From an uncultured Candidatus Actinomarina sp. (GTDB lineage Bacteria; Actinomycetota; Acidimicrobiia; Actinomarinales; Actinomarinaceae), in assembly GCA_902596545.1 (NCBI GenBank), contig CACJUH010000002.1, positions 124,001 through 188,000 on the forward strand: 64,000 nt of DNA, written 5' to 3'. Positions 45,060 to 52,749 of this stretch are shown here, in pieces. A program made the position numbers and the translations under genes. The notes under the pieces were generated by a model, which did not search any database, had not been told where the DNA came from, and saw only the letters and a list, made by a program, of their open reading frames with translations. Position 1 is the stretch's first letter; each line of letters begins with the position of its first letter.

Positions 45060-46436
45060 GTGGACCAATTAGTAGAAATAAAATCAAAAATACAGATTAA
45101 CCCTTCAAGGGTTGGTAAGAAATATTTTGTAAAAACTTTTGGTTGTCAAATGAATGAACATGATTCAGAAAGAATTTCTGGCATGTTTGAGTTAGATGGT
45201 ATGTCAAAAGCTATATCTGAAGAATATGCCGATGTACTTTTTGTAAATACTTGCACCATTAGGGAAAACGCTGATGACAAACTTTATGGCACATTAGGAC
45301 AACTAAAACAATGGAAATCACAAAAAGATAACAGGAAACTACTTGTTGGTGGATGTGCAGCACAAAAAGATAAAGAACTTGTAAGAGAGAAAGCTCCATG
45401 GGTAGATGTAGTTATTGGTACTCATAATTTAACTAATGTAGTTGATTTATTAAATAGATCAGAAGATTGGGGCCCTTTAACTGAAATAATTGATGAGATT
45501 GAAACTCTTCCTACAGAAGCACCCTCAATACGTGAATCAGAGTATTCAGCATGGGTAACAATTCAAATAGGATGTAACAATTCTTGTACTTTTTGTATTG
45601 TTCCATCAGTGAGAGGACAGGAGATTAGTAGAAGGCCTAGTGATATTGTAAATGAAGCTAAAAAATTGGTTGATGAAGGAGTTAAAGAAATTACGTTACT
45701 GGGTCAAAACGTAAATTCATATGGTAGAGATTTAAAAATTGAAGGAAAAGCAAGACCATACTTTTCACAACTATTAGAGCAACTAAATGATATAAAAGGA
45801 TTAGAAAGAATTAGATTTACATCACCACATCCTAAAGATTTCAAGGCAGAAACTATTGAAAGTGTTAAAAAATTAAAAAATGTTTGCAACCAAGTTCACG
45901 TACCCCTTCAAAGTGGTAGTTCTAATATTCTCTCAAAAATGCATAGAGGCTACAACAAAGAGAGATTCATTGAAAAAGTAGATATGATAAGGAAAATTAT
46001 CCCAGATGTATCCTTAACTTCAGATATTATTGTTGGATTTCCCGGAGAGACTGAAAAAGATTTTCAAGACACTTTAGACGTAGTTGAATATTCCAAATTT
46101 GATTTGGTTTATATGTTTAAGTTCTCACCCAGACCTGGAACTTTAGCTTATGATATGAAAGATGAATTTATAAGTAATGATGTTATAAATGATAGATTTT
46201 TAAGATTAAAAGATTTGCAAACAGATATAAGTGAAAAAAGATATAAAAGATTTCTAAACACTGAACAAAAACTATTAATTGAAAAAACTTCTAAAAAAAA
46301 TTCTGAAATATTCACTGGAAGAATTGATGGGGGGCAGTTAACCCATATATCAAAAGACAATATTTCAGTTGGTGATATTGTCAATGTAAAGATTGTTGAT
46401 ACAACTCCATTTTATTTAAAGGCAGAACTTTTATAA
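45060..46436 (+). CDS. miaB: tRNA-2-methylthio-N6-dimethylallyladenosine synthase
   Basis: A 458-residue radical-SAM methylthiotransferase that adds a methylthio group to i6A37 in tRNAs. The N-terminal UPF0004 domain has FGCQMNEHDSERI and NTCTIRENA; the radical-SAM site is GCNNSCTFCIVPSVRG with the C-x3-C-x2-C motif, and a C-terminal TRAM domain follows. Three N-terminal cysteines for the second cluster are present. The GTG start is directly preceded by a -10 box. It precedes miaA with no spacer, so both steps of ms2i6A synthesis are together. Confidence 0.95.
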   Translation: MDQLVEIKSKIQINPSRVGKKYFVKTFGCQMNEHDSERISGMFELDGMSKAISEEYADVLFVNTCTIRENADDKLYGTLGQLKQWKSQKDNRKLLVGGCAAQKDKELVREKAPWVDVVIGTHNLTNVVDLLNRSEDWGPLTEIIDEIETLPTEAPSIRESEYSAWVTIQIGCNNSCTFCIVPSVRGQEISRRPSDIVNEAKKLVDEGVKEITLLGQNVNSYGRDLKIEGKARPYFSQLLEQLNDIKGLERIRFTSPHPKDFKAETIESVKKLKNVCNQVHVPLQSGSSNILSKMHRGYNKERFIEKVDMIRKIIPDVSLTSDIIVGFPGETEKDFQDTLDVVEYSKFDLVYMFKFSPRPGTLAYDMKDEFISNDVINDRFLRLKDLQTDISEKRYKRFLNTEQKLLIEKTSKKNSEIFTGRIDGGQLTHISKDNISVGDIVNVKIVDTTPFYLKAELL

Positions 46437-47261
46437 TTGTTATATTTTTTAACTGGAATAACTGCATCAGGTAAAAGCAATTTAGCACATAAGATTGCAT
46501 TAGAGAAAAATATGTCTATTTTATCTGTGGATTCAATGGCAGTATATAAAGGATTAGACATCCTTACAGCGAAACCAACAGATGTTATGCAAGCGCAGGT
46601 AAAATATTATGGTCTTGATATTGCTGATCCTGATCAGAATTTCTCGATTATTGATTATTTGAATTACTTAATAGATCAAGATATTCCTGAAAAAACTTAT
46701 AGTGAAGACATTTTAGCTGTCGGCGGATCAGGTCTTTACATAAAAGCTATGATAGATAGATACGAGTTCAGACCTACAGATCCAACAATAAGATCTGAAT
46801 TAGAACAGTTGAATTATGATCAATTAATAAAATTTCATAATCTAAACAATATTCCTATTCCAGATATTGAATTAAACAAAAGAAGGCTAATGAGAAATAT
46901 TGAAAATTTTATGCTTGATGAAGCAAAGTATGTATTTCCACAATTAAATTTACCTAATGGATCAGTTGGAGTATTTTGGAATCACCCAAATTATAAAGAA
47001 AATATTGAGAAAAGAACTAAACAAATGATTGCTGACGGCTTACTTAATGAGATTAATTCAATTTCTTATCCATCAAAGACTGTTTTACAAGCCATTGGAT
47101 TAAATTTATCAGAAGATATAGAAGAAAATATTAATATAAAAACAAAAAGACTCGGTAAAAAACAAATTACATGGTTTAAAAAAGAAGACCGATTAAAAAT
47201 GATTAATAGTGAAAACCCAGATGATGTATACAAAGATATAATGGAAATCATAAATGAGTAA
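46437..47261 (+). CDS. miaA: tRNA dimethylallyltransferase
   Basis: A 274-residue MiaA that transfers a dimethylallyl group to A37 of tRNAs. The P-loop is GITASGKSNLAH, followed by SVDSMAVYKGLDI (the DSxQ-like catalytic Asp/Ser) and AVGGSGLYIKAMID. TTG 46437, directly after the miaB TAA, is the start. It is a little shorter than the roughly 300 residues usual because the middle insertion is reduced. It overlaps dapF by eight bases. Confidence 0.9.
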   Translation: MLYFLTGITASGKSNLAHKIALEKNMSILSVDSMAVYKGLDILTAKPTDVMQAQVKYYGLDIADPDQNFSIIDYLNYLIDQDIPEKTYSEDILAVGGSGLYIKAMIDRYEFRPTDPTIRSELEQLNYDQLIKFHNLNNIPIPDIELNKRRLMRNIENFMLDEAKYVFPQLNLPNGSVGVFWNHPNYKENIEKRTKQMIADGLLNEINSISYPSKTVLQAIGLNLSEDIEENINIKTKRLGKKQITWFKKEDRLKMINSENPDDVYKDIMEIINE

Positions 47262-47988
47262 CTTTGCTTATATGTCTGGAACCGGTAATGACTTTCTTGT
47301 TGGTGAATATGACGGACCTGTATCTGATATTCAAATTATTGCTTTAGTAAGTGATTCAGAATTTGATGTAGATGGAGTTATATTCGTTGAACAAATCGAT
47401 CAATTAACAGTGAAAATGCATTATTTCAATAATGATGGCTCTAAAGCTGAATTATGTGTTAACGGTGTAAGATGCGTAGCTAAATACTCTCTAGATAATC
47501 AATTTGTTACAAATAATGAGTTTGTTGTTATTGCTCCGGTATCTGATATAAAAGTTAGAGTAAATGATAATACCGTTGAGTTGTTGGCACCTATTCCTGA
47601 ATATAACGAAAAACATATTGAAATAAACAATCATAAAGGAATTATATCTACTGTAGGTAACCCACATTTCATGGTTGAAGTGAATAATGTTGAAAACTTT
47701 GAGCTCGAAGACTTATATCAGTTAGTAAATAATAATGAAAATTTTGCATCTGGAGTTAATTTAGAAATTTACGAAATTATAAATAACGAATATGTAAAAG
47801 CTCGAGTATATGAAAGGGGAGTTGGAGAGACAGATGCATGTGGATCTGGTGCATTATGCATGTTTAACTACCTCTCAAAAACTAACAAAATTGCAAGAAA
47901 CGGATATATTCTTTATCCTGGCGGAGAACTTAATTTAAGATTTGAGAACGAAGATTTATATTTATCCGGAGAAGTTATATATCTCTAA
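47254..47988 (+). CDS. dapF: Diaminopimelate epimerase
   Basis: A 244-residue PLP-independent epimerase converting LL- to meso-diaminopimelate. The two catalytic cysteines are present: Cys68 in AELCVNGVRC and Cys196 in GETDACGSGA. In the first motif Val replaces the usual Gly after Cys. MSGTGNDFLVG starts the fold. It overlaps miaA by eight bases and runs into the converging lexA by 14 bases. With dapA and dapB at 34575 it shows meso-DAP-type peptidoglycan or lysine synthesis. Confidence 0.93.
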   Translation: MSNFAYMSGTGNDFLVGEYDGPVSDIQIIALVSDSEFDVDGVIFVEQIDQLTVKMHYFNNDGSKAELCVNGVRCVAKYSLDNQFVTNNEFVVIAPVSDIKVRVNDNTVELLAPIPEYNEKHIEINNHKGIISTVGNPHFMVEVNNVENFELEDLYQLVNNNENFASGVNLEIYEIINNEYVKARVYERGVGETDACGSGALCMFNYLSKTNKIARNGYILYPGGELNLRFENEDLYLSGEVIYL

Positions 47989-48565
47989 ATAAACTAACAA
48001 CTTTACCAATAGGTTGAATATTTGAATTTACTTCCTGATTTTCGTAGCTTTTATTAGCTGGTATTAGATACCTTTTTCCTGAAATGCTATCTAGAAATTT
48101 TACTGTAGCTTCAGTTTCATTTATCATAAACGCACCTATATCACCATTTTTTGGCTCTATTCCTTTGTCAATAACAACAATATCTTCATGATAAATTCCT
48201 GCATCTACCATAGAATCACCATTAATTTTTAAAGCAAATAAGTTGTTATTAAACTTTTCTTGTGGGACAGATATTTCACCAATTTTGTTTTCTTCAGCCA
48301 ACAGTGGCGCTCCAGCTGCAATTTCTCCAACTACAGGTACCGATTTAAAACTAGTCATTACTCTATTGCTAGTAAGTGTCCTAGATTGATTTGCTTTTTT
48401 GTTTAATAGACCTTTTTCAATTAAATTATTTAAATGATATTGGACAGAACTTGTAGATTTAAGATTTACCTCTTCTGCTATTTCTCTGATTGAAGGAGAG
48501 TAGCCCTCATTTTCAAGTTTATTTTGGATAAATTGCAATATTTCTTGTTGCTTATTTAATTTCAT
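47975..48565 (-). CDS. lexA: LexA repressor
   Basis: A 196-residue LexA. The winged HTH is at about 1-65 with GYSPSIREIAEEVNLKSTSS, the cleavage site is Ala84-Gly85 (EIAAGAP), and the catalytic pair is Ser118 (NGDSMVDAGI) with Lys156 (EATVK). It represses SOS genes until RecA filaments trigger self-cleavage. Its own promoter region carries a LexA box, so it autoregulates. The -10 box lies five bases before the ATG. It overlaps dapF at the 3' ends. Confidence 0.94.
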   Translation of the reverse strand: MKLNKQQEILQFIQNKLENEGYSPSIREIAEEVNLKSTSSVQYHLNNLIEKGLLNKKANQSRTLTSNRVMTSFKSVPVVGEIAAGAPLLAEENKIGEISVPQEKFNNNLFALKINGDSMVDAGIYHEDIVVIDKGIEPKNGDIGAFMINETEATVKFLDSISGKRYLIPANKSYENQEVNSNIQPIGKVVSLFRDI

Positions 48566-48570
48566 AGTTA

Positions 48571-48576
48571 ATTATA
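48571..48576 (-). promoter_or_regulatory. -10 box of lexA giving a leaderless transcript
   Basis: TATAAT on the minus strand ends five bases before the lexA ATG (48565), so the transcript would start at or next to the ATG. The LexA box at 48585-48600 covers the spacer and -35 region, where bound LexA would block RNA polymerase. Confidence 0.7.
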
Positions 48577-48584
48577 CCATAAAT

Positions 48585-48600
48585 TAGAACAAATGTTCGA
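48585..48600. promoter_or_regulatory. LexA box upstream of lexA
   Basis: TAGAACAAATGTTCGA matches 14 of 16 positions of the perfect recA box. It lies 20-35 bases upstream of the lexA start, overlapping the promoter, which fits autorepression. It could also affect the divergent LysM gene 36 bases away. Confidence 0.8.
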
Positions 48601-48635
48601 AAAAAAATGTCTTACCTCTTTTTTATATTTAAAAT

Positions 48636-48908
48636 ATGAAAAATTTAATAAAACTTTTTGTAATTATCTACTTTTTGAGTGGATTTGTCATTAATTTTGT
48701 AAAACAACCATTAAATTCAAATAATTCTGATCAAGAAATTACAACAATTCAGTACAAAATTAGGTCAGGGGATACATTATGGGACATTGCTGATAATTTT
48801 AATCCATCAAACAAAGAAAATTTTATAAATGAACTCATGATAATTAATAATTTAGATTCGTATCTTTTAGAAGTTAACAAAATTTTAGTTATTCCGATAA
48901 ATATTTGA
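48636..48908 (+). CDS. Small LysM-domain envelope protein
   Basis: A 90-residue protein: N-terminal hydrophobic segment (about 5-22, signal or anchor), a short linker, then one LysM domain at about 41-88 with YKIRSGDTLWDIADNFNP and NELMIINNLDSYLLEVNKILVIP. LysM binds peptidoglycan. Its position beside lexA recalls Gram-positive genomes where the LysM division inhibitor YneA is divergent from lexA and SOS-induced; sharing the LexA box would allow the same control. That role is an inference. Confidence 0.78.
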   Translation: MKNLIKLFVIIYFLSGFVINFVKQPLNSNNSDQEITTIQYKIRSGDTLWDIADNFNPSNKENFINELMIINNLDSYLLEVNKILVIPINI

Positions 48909-48933
48909 TACAACATTTAGATCAAATTATAAT
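48905..48933 (+). promoter_or_regulatory. Consensus promoter of nrdR
   Basis: TTGATA (48905-48910), a 17-base spacer and TATAAT (48928-48933) form a near-consensus housekeeping promoter. It places the start of transcription about five bases before the nrdR ATG (48945), so the leader is very short. The -35 overlaps the last codon of the LysM gene. Confidence 0.7.
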
Positions 48934-48944
48934 AAGTACTATAT

Positions 48945-49382
48945 ATGGTATGTCCTTATTGTAATAAGCAAGAAACTAATGTTGTAGACTCTAGAAAAAA
49001 CAATGAAGGTAACTCTATTCGAAGAAGAAGAGAGTGCCCAAAGTGTAATTTGAGATTTACTACTTATGAAAAAGCAGAAATTGGTCTCTTTGTCCAAAAA
49101 AGAAGTGGTGAATTGCAAGAATTCAACTATGAGAAACTATTTAAAGGTATAGAAAATGCATTTGGTGGTTTAGATCTTAATGAAAAGCAACTAAAAACCC
49201 TTGTTGATAATATTTACAATGAAATTAAGGAAAAAGGTGCAAAAATTAAAAGTGAAGTTATTGGTGAAACAGTTTTAAGTCATCTTAAACAAACAAACAA
49301 AGTAGCATACTTAAGGTTTGCTTCAGTTTATAAAGAATTTTCAGACGCATCTGACTTTGAAAAAGAAGTTGCAGAGTTATAG
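48945..49382 (+). CDS. nrdR: Transcriptional repressor NrdR
   Basis: A 145-residue regulator of ribonucleotide reductase genes. The zinc ribbon is at residues 1-37 with CPYC and CPKC pairs and the VDSRKNNEGNSIRRRRECP segment; the ATP-cone domain follows (about 46-140, starting with VQKRSGELQEFNYEKLFKGI). It senses ATP/dATP and binds NrdR boxes. It is slightly shorter than the usual 150 residues. It converges on the next gene with one base between. Confidence 0.93.
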   Translation: MVCPYCNKQETNVVDSRKNNEGNSIRRRRECPKCNLRFTTYEKAEIGLFVQKRSGELQEFNYEKLFKGIENAFGGLDLNEKQLKTLVDNIYNEIKEKGAKIKSEVIGETVLSHLKQTNKVAYLRFASVYKEFSDASDFEKEVAEL

Positions 49383-49383
49383 A

Positions 49384-50451
49384 TTAAGGCAAGTCTTCGA
49401 AATTATTGTAAGCATTCAAACTTTTATTATTAAAATCTTCCAATGAATTTTCAAAAGCTTTAATTTCTGTCGATTTATTCAAATTTATTGCTGAAACTAT
49501 AGATTTAGCAACATCATATTCATTATTTCTTAACGCGGCAAGATATCTTCCATGTAAATCTTCAGCTGTTACTAGGGCTACTTCAACTAAGTTTCTGTGA
49601 TTGTTAAATTCCTTTATTTCAGGTAAATTTGAAAAATTAACCTTACTTTGCGCAATAATTCCTGACAACTCAATTGTTAATTCATCTATATTAACTTGAT
49701 CTTCATCAACTGGTAACTCCCCATATATCAGTACCTCAGAAATTAATATCCTGTAAGTTATAACTAGATCAAGCTCATTAACTAGTAAAAAGACATCGTT
49801 TAGATTATCTATAACAGTCGATTTATTTTCTAAATCATTTCTGGATTCTAGATTTGCTCTATATTCAATTAACGATGATTCAATCTGTTGTAAATTAGCA
49901 CTTGCATTTGATACATCGTACTTTGAGTAAAAAGTATTTGTAGATATTTCAATCAAAGTAGGTAATAAATCTATAAGCTCATTTGAATTAGAAGTTACTA
50001 CTATTGCGTCTTCAATTATTTCTGTTTGAGTGTTCCTATAATCTAAGTAACTATTTACAGCGATAAATATTACTAAAACAGTCGATAAACCTATGAAAGT
50101 TGGTAAGACCCATTGTCTACGACTTTCTAGATCAGACCATACTCTTTGAATCTGCTCAGTGATTTTAAGTGGATGGAAGGTATCAGTTGTTGCTTCTAAA
50201 GATTTGGATTCAACAGTATCTAAGTATGATTCAATACTGCGCTTTTTAACTTCAACAATAATATCTTCTGTAGAGGAAATTAATTCTTCAAAAGTTTGTT
50301 GTTCAGTACTGATAGGTTCATCTATGATATCTGATTGATACTGTGACGAATCAATTTGAATATCAGGTTCGAAACCTAATAAATCAAGAATTTTGATTTT
50401 ATTAGTTGTTTTTGTTTTATTTATTGAAAAATAATCTCTAATATTCATCAT
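49384..50451 (-). CDS. Single-pass membrane protein of unknown function
   Basis: A 355-residue protein I cannot assign to a family. The first 110 residues are acidic and low in complexity, with a conserved-looking helix before one membrane helix at about 115-137 (VLPTFIGLSTVLVIFIAV). The remaining 215 residues form a mostly helical, probably extracytoplasmic domain rich in Asn, Leu and Glu. It starts with ATG ATG at 50451/50448, and its start abuts the divergent dut ribosome site. Sensor-like or envelope roles are possible; nothing specific can be read. Confidence 0.65.
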   Translation of the reverse strand: MMNIRDYFSINKTKTTNKIKILDLLGFEPDIQIDSSQYQSDIIDEPISTEQQTFEELISSTEDIIVEVKKRSIESYLDTVESKSLEATTDTFHPLKITEQIQRVWSDLESRRQWVLPTFIGLSTVLVIFIAVNSYLDYRNTQTEIIEDAIVVTSNSNELIDLLPTLIEISTNTFYSKYDVSNASANLQQIESSLIEYRANLESRNDLENKSTVIDNLNDVFLLVNELDLVITYRILISEVLIYGELPVDEDQVNIDELTIELSGIIAQSKVNFSNLPEIKEFNNHRNLVEVALVTAEDLHGRYLAALRNNEYDVAKSIVSAINLNKSTEIKAFENSLEDFNNKSLNAYNNFEDLP

Positions 50452-50464
50452 TGAAAGGGTACCA

Positions 50465-50908
50465 CTGAAAGATAATTTTAATATAAAAATAAAGATTCTT
50501 AATGAGTTTGGGAAAATACCTGAAAAAAGTCATAAAGATGATATCGGGTATGATTTATACGCAGATAATGATTACACAATAAATCCTGGAAAAGTTGTTT
50601 TAGTTAATCTTGGAATCTCGATACAGTTACCAAAAAATGTAGGAGGTTTTGTACTACCAAGATCTGGATTAGCAACTAAACATTTAATATCGCCCATTAA
50701 TTCCCCAGGACTTATTGATCCAGGATATACAGGGGAGCTTATGGTGCCTTTAATGAACTACTCAGACGTTACCTACGTAGTAAAAAGACATGAAAGAATT
50801 GCACAGTTAGTAGCCATTACTACGAGTGATTTAATTTTTGATCAAGTTGATAGCTTAGATGCATCAGATAGATCAGATGGTGGGTTTGGTTCAACTGGAA
50901 AAAATTAA
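50465..50908 (+). CDS. dut: dUTP diphosphatase with non-standard start codon
   Basis: A 147-residue trimeric-type dUTPase that hydrolyses dUTP to dUMP. All five motifs are present: DIGYDLYA, PRSGLA, PGLIDPGYTGEL, RIAQLV and GGFGSTG. The open frame (from 50435) contains no ATG, GTG or TTG before the first conserved strand. CTG 50465 is proposed: GAAAGG (50453-50458) lies six bases upstream and the resulting N-terminus is of suitable length. ATT 50450 is the other candidate. The next gene upstream is divergent and starts only 13 bases away. Confidence 0.85.
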   Translation: MKDNFNIKIKILNEFGKIPEKSHKDDIGYDLYADNDYTINPGKVVLVNLGISIQLPKNVGGFVLPRSGLATKHLISPINSPGLIDPGYTGELMVPLMNYSDVTYVVKRHERIAQLVAITTSDLIFDQVDSLDASDRSDGGFGSTGKN

Positions 50909-50945
50909 TTTTATTATTTAAATTATTAATTAAGATATTACTAAT

Positions 50946-51019
50946 GCGGTAGTAGCTCAGCTGGCTAGAGCGTCTCGTTGCCAACGAGAAGGTCGAGGGT
51001 TCGAATCCCTTCTACCGCT
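50946..51019 (+). tRNA. tRNA-Gly(GCC)
   Basis: A 74-base cloverleaf. The acceptor arm GCGGTAG pairs with CTACCGC, with discriminator T. The D-arm has TAGCTCAGCTGGCTAGAGC, the anticodon loop is TTGCCAA (anticodon GCC), and the T arm has GGTTCGAATCC. No CCA is encoded. Confidence 0.95.
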
Positions 51020-51025
51020 CTTCAC

Positions 51026-51099
51026 GGCGACGTGGCGGAGTGGCTACGCAGAGGTCTGCAAAACCTTGTACACCGGTTCGATTCCGGTCGTCGCCTCCA
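51026..51099 (+). tRNA. tRNA-Cys(GCA) with encoded CCA
   Basis: The acceptor GGCGACG pairs with CGTCGCC, with discriminator T and CCA at 51097-51099. The anticodon loop is CTGCAAA, giving GCA, and the T arm GGTTCGATTCC is standard. It follows tRNA-Gly by six bases. Unlike the other two tRNAs here, the CCA end is in the DNA. Confidence 0.93.
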
Positions 51100-51105
51100 A
51101 TAATT

Positions 51106-51777
51106 ATGATTGCTATCACAGGATCTGGAGAGTTTCTACCATCAATTCTTGATGTAGATAAAAAACTTTTAAATTACCTTGATGAAGATCCCTATGTACT
51201 TACTTTTTCAACAGCTGCTGGTAAAGAGTCTGATGAAAGACTATTTTATTGGGAGAATTTAGCGAATGCACATTTCGGCAATTTAAATGTCAAACATCAG
51301 CATATAGATGCGAGAAATCATAAAGATTTGAACAAAGAATCAGTAATTCGAGAAATGAAAAAAGCAAATTTTGTTTTCTTTTCTGGTGGGTCACCTAATC
51401 ACTTATATGATTCTATCTACGATTCTGAATTTTCTAATGAACTTCAAAACTTAGAAAGTAGAGGTATTATTGCTGGCTGCAGTGCTGGAGCAATGATAAT
51501 GGGAGAGAAAATGATCAAAGGAGTAGGTTTAAACTATTTACCAAAAACAATCGTAATACCTCATTATGGTGAGAGTTTCTATTCATGGATTTCAAACACA
51601 GTAAAGATGTTAAACAGAGGAAGATACAAATTGCTGTGCTTAGAAAAAGACACTTATTTTATTAAAGACGGTGAACATTTGAGCGTACTGGGTAAACAAA
51701 ATGTTCACATTATATACAAAAAAGAACACCATACATTCTCTGATGGTGACACAATAGACGCATCATTATTACAATAA
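51106..51777 (+). CDS. Peptidase S51-like (dipeptidase E / cyanophycinase family) protein
   Basis: A 223-residue protein with the S51 nucleophile segment GIIAGCSAGAMIMGEKM and VFFSGGSPNHLYDSI (the G-G loop), and a possible His in IVIPHYGESF. Members cut aspartyl dipeptides or cyanophycin. ATG 51106 is used; a longer reading starts inside the upstream tRNA-Cys and is not credible. It precedes the SRAP gene by four bases. Actual substrate is unknown. Confidence 0.8.
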   Translation: MIAITGSGEFLPSILDVDKKLLNYLDEDPYVLTFSTAAGKESDERLFYWENLANAHFGNLNVKHQHIDARNHKDLNKESVIREMKKANFVFFSGGSPNHLYDSIYDSEFSNELQNLESRGIIAGCSAGAMIMGEKMIKGVGLNYLPKTIVIPHYGESFYSWISNTVKMLNRGRYKLLCLEKDTYFIKDGEHLSVLGKQNVHIIYKKEHHTFSDGDTIDASLLQ

Positions 51778-51781
51778 ATAC

Positions 51782-52426
51782 ATGTGTGGAAGGTACTATA
51801 TCGATATTGCAAAAGACGAACTGTCGTTTGTAAATAACTTTTCTGAAATCGAATACGAACAAAATTTCAACGTAGCACCACAGAATCAAGCTCCATGCAT
51901 AATTGATAACAATTTAGTAATTGCTAACTGGGGATATTTTCCAGACTGGCTAAAGAGTCAATCAAATGCTAGACCATTATTTAATACAAGGTATGAGTCA
52001 TTACTTGAGAAAAAAACATTTACTTCAGCATTTAAAAACTCAAGATGTTTAATTCCAATCTCTGGATGGTACGAATGGAAAGATGAAGATGGTATTAAAC
52101 AACCATATTATTTTTTTGATAACTCTGAAAATGTATTGTTTGCTGCAGGTCTTTATTGGAATAGAAGTAGTGGTGATATCGAAACCTCTATCATTACAAG
52201 AGAGGCTGTAAGTTCATTACAGACTATACATAACAGATCTCCCTTATTCCTTACAAAAGATCAAAGAGAAATATGGACGTCTGATTTATCTAGTGAAGAA
52301 ATTTATCCAGAGGTTTTAGGGTATGAACACAATAATATAGAATTTTATAAAGTAGATAGAGCAGTGAACAACCCAAAAAATAATAATGTTTCTCTTATAA
52401 GAAAATATGAAGAAGTACCTTTTTAA
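51782..52426 (+). CDS. SRAP-family DNA-protein crosslink sensor (YedK/HMCES-like)
   Basis: A 214-residue SOS response-associated peptidase-like protein. The catalytic Cys2 directly follows Met (MCGRYYI), then NFNVAPQNQAP, ARPLFNTRYESL, RCLIPISGWYEWK and the His in IHNRSPLF. In YedK/HMCES, Cys2 forms a stable crosslink with abasic sites in single-stranded DNA. It overlaps the next small gene by one base. Confidence 0.92.
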   Translation: MCGRYYIDIAKDELSFVNNFSEIEYEQNFNVAPQNQAPCIIDNNLVIANWGYFPDWLKSQSNARPLFNTRYESLLEKKTFTSAFKNSRCLIPISGWYEWKDEDGIKQPYYFFDNSENVLFAAGLYWNRSSGDIETSIITREAVSSLQTIHNRSPLFLTKDQREIWTSDLSSEEIYPEVLGYEHNNIEFYKVDRAVNNPKNNNVSLIRKYEEVPF

Positions 52427-52629
52427 TGAATAGTCAGTCACCAATATACTCTTTAAAATTTACGATCACTTGGATATTTGTTTACGGAATTATTGTGTTT
52501 ATTTTGTGGCAGTTTATACAAATTTTCTTAGCTATATATCTTGGCCTTTGGGTTCTTAACTTGCTGATTGAAATTGTTGAAAGACTTTTTCTTAGATTTG
52601 GTAGAAGAATTATTACTGTAGAAAAATAA
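52426..52629 (+). CDS. Small membrane protein coupled to the SRAP gene
   Basis: A 67-residue protein with one long or two short hydrophobic helices (about 11-50: ITWIFVYGIIVFILWQFI and a second stretch) and a basic C-terminus (LFLRFGRRIITVEK). Its ATG overlaps the SRAP stop (TAATG), so it is co-translated. No family is recognised; a tRNA-Val gene follows. Confidence 0.6.
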   Translation: MNSQSPIYSLKFTITWIFVYGIIVFILWQFIQIFLAIYLGLWVLNLLIEIVERLFLRFGRRIITVEK

Positions 52630-52671
52630 TCAATTTATAAAATATATAAATGATGCTATATTTCTAAATAC

Positions 52672-52745
52672 GGGAGATTAGCTCAGTCTGGCAGAGCACT
52701 TGCTCGACACGCAAGGGGTCACAAGTTCAAATCTTGTATCTCCCA
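52672..52745 (+). tRNA. tRNA-Val(GAC)
   Basis: A 74-base cloverleaf: acceptor GGGAGAT pairs with ATCTCCC, discriminator A. The D-arm is TAGCTCAGTCTGGCAGAGC, the anticodon stem-loop TTGC-TCGACAC-GCAA has anticodon GAC, and the T arm is ACAAGTTCAAATCTTGT. No CCA is encoded. Confidence 0.94.
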
Positions 52746-52749
52746 CAAA

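Noticed and set aside
51040-51105. Longer N-terminus of the S51-like peptidase
   Set aside because: It reads through the tRNA-Cys gene; the ATG at 51106 gives the proper fold start.
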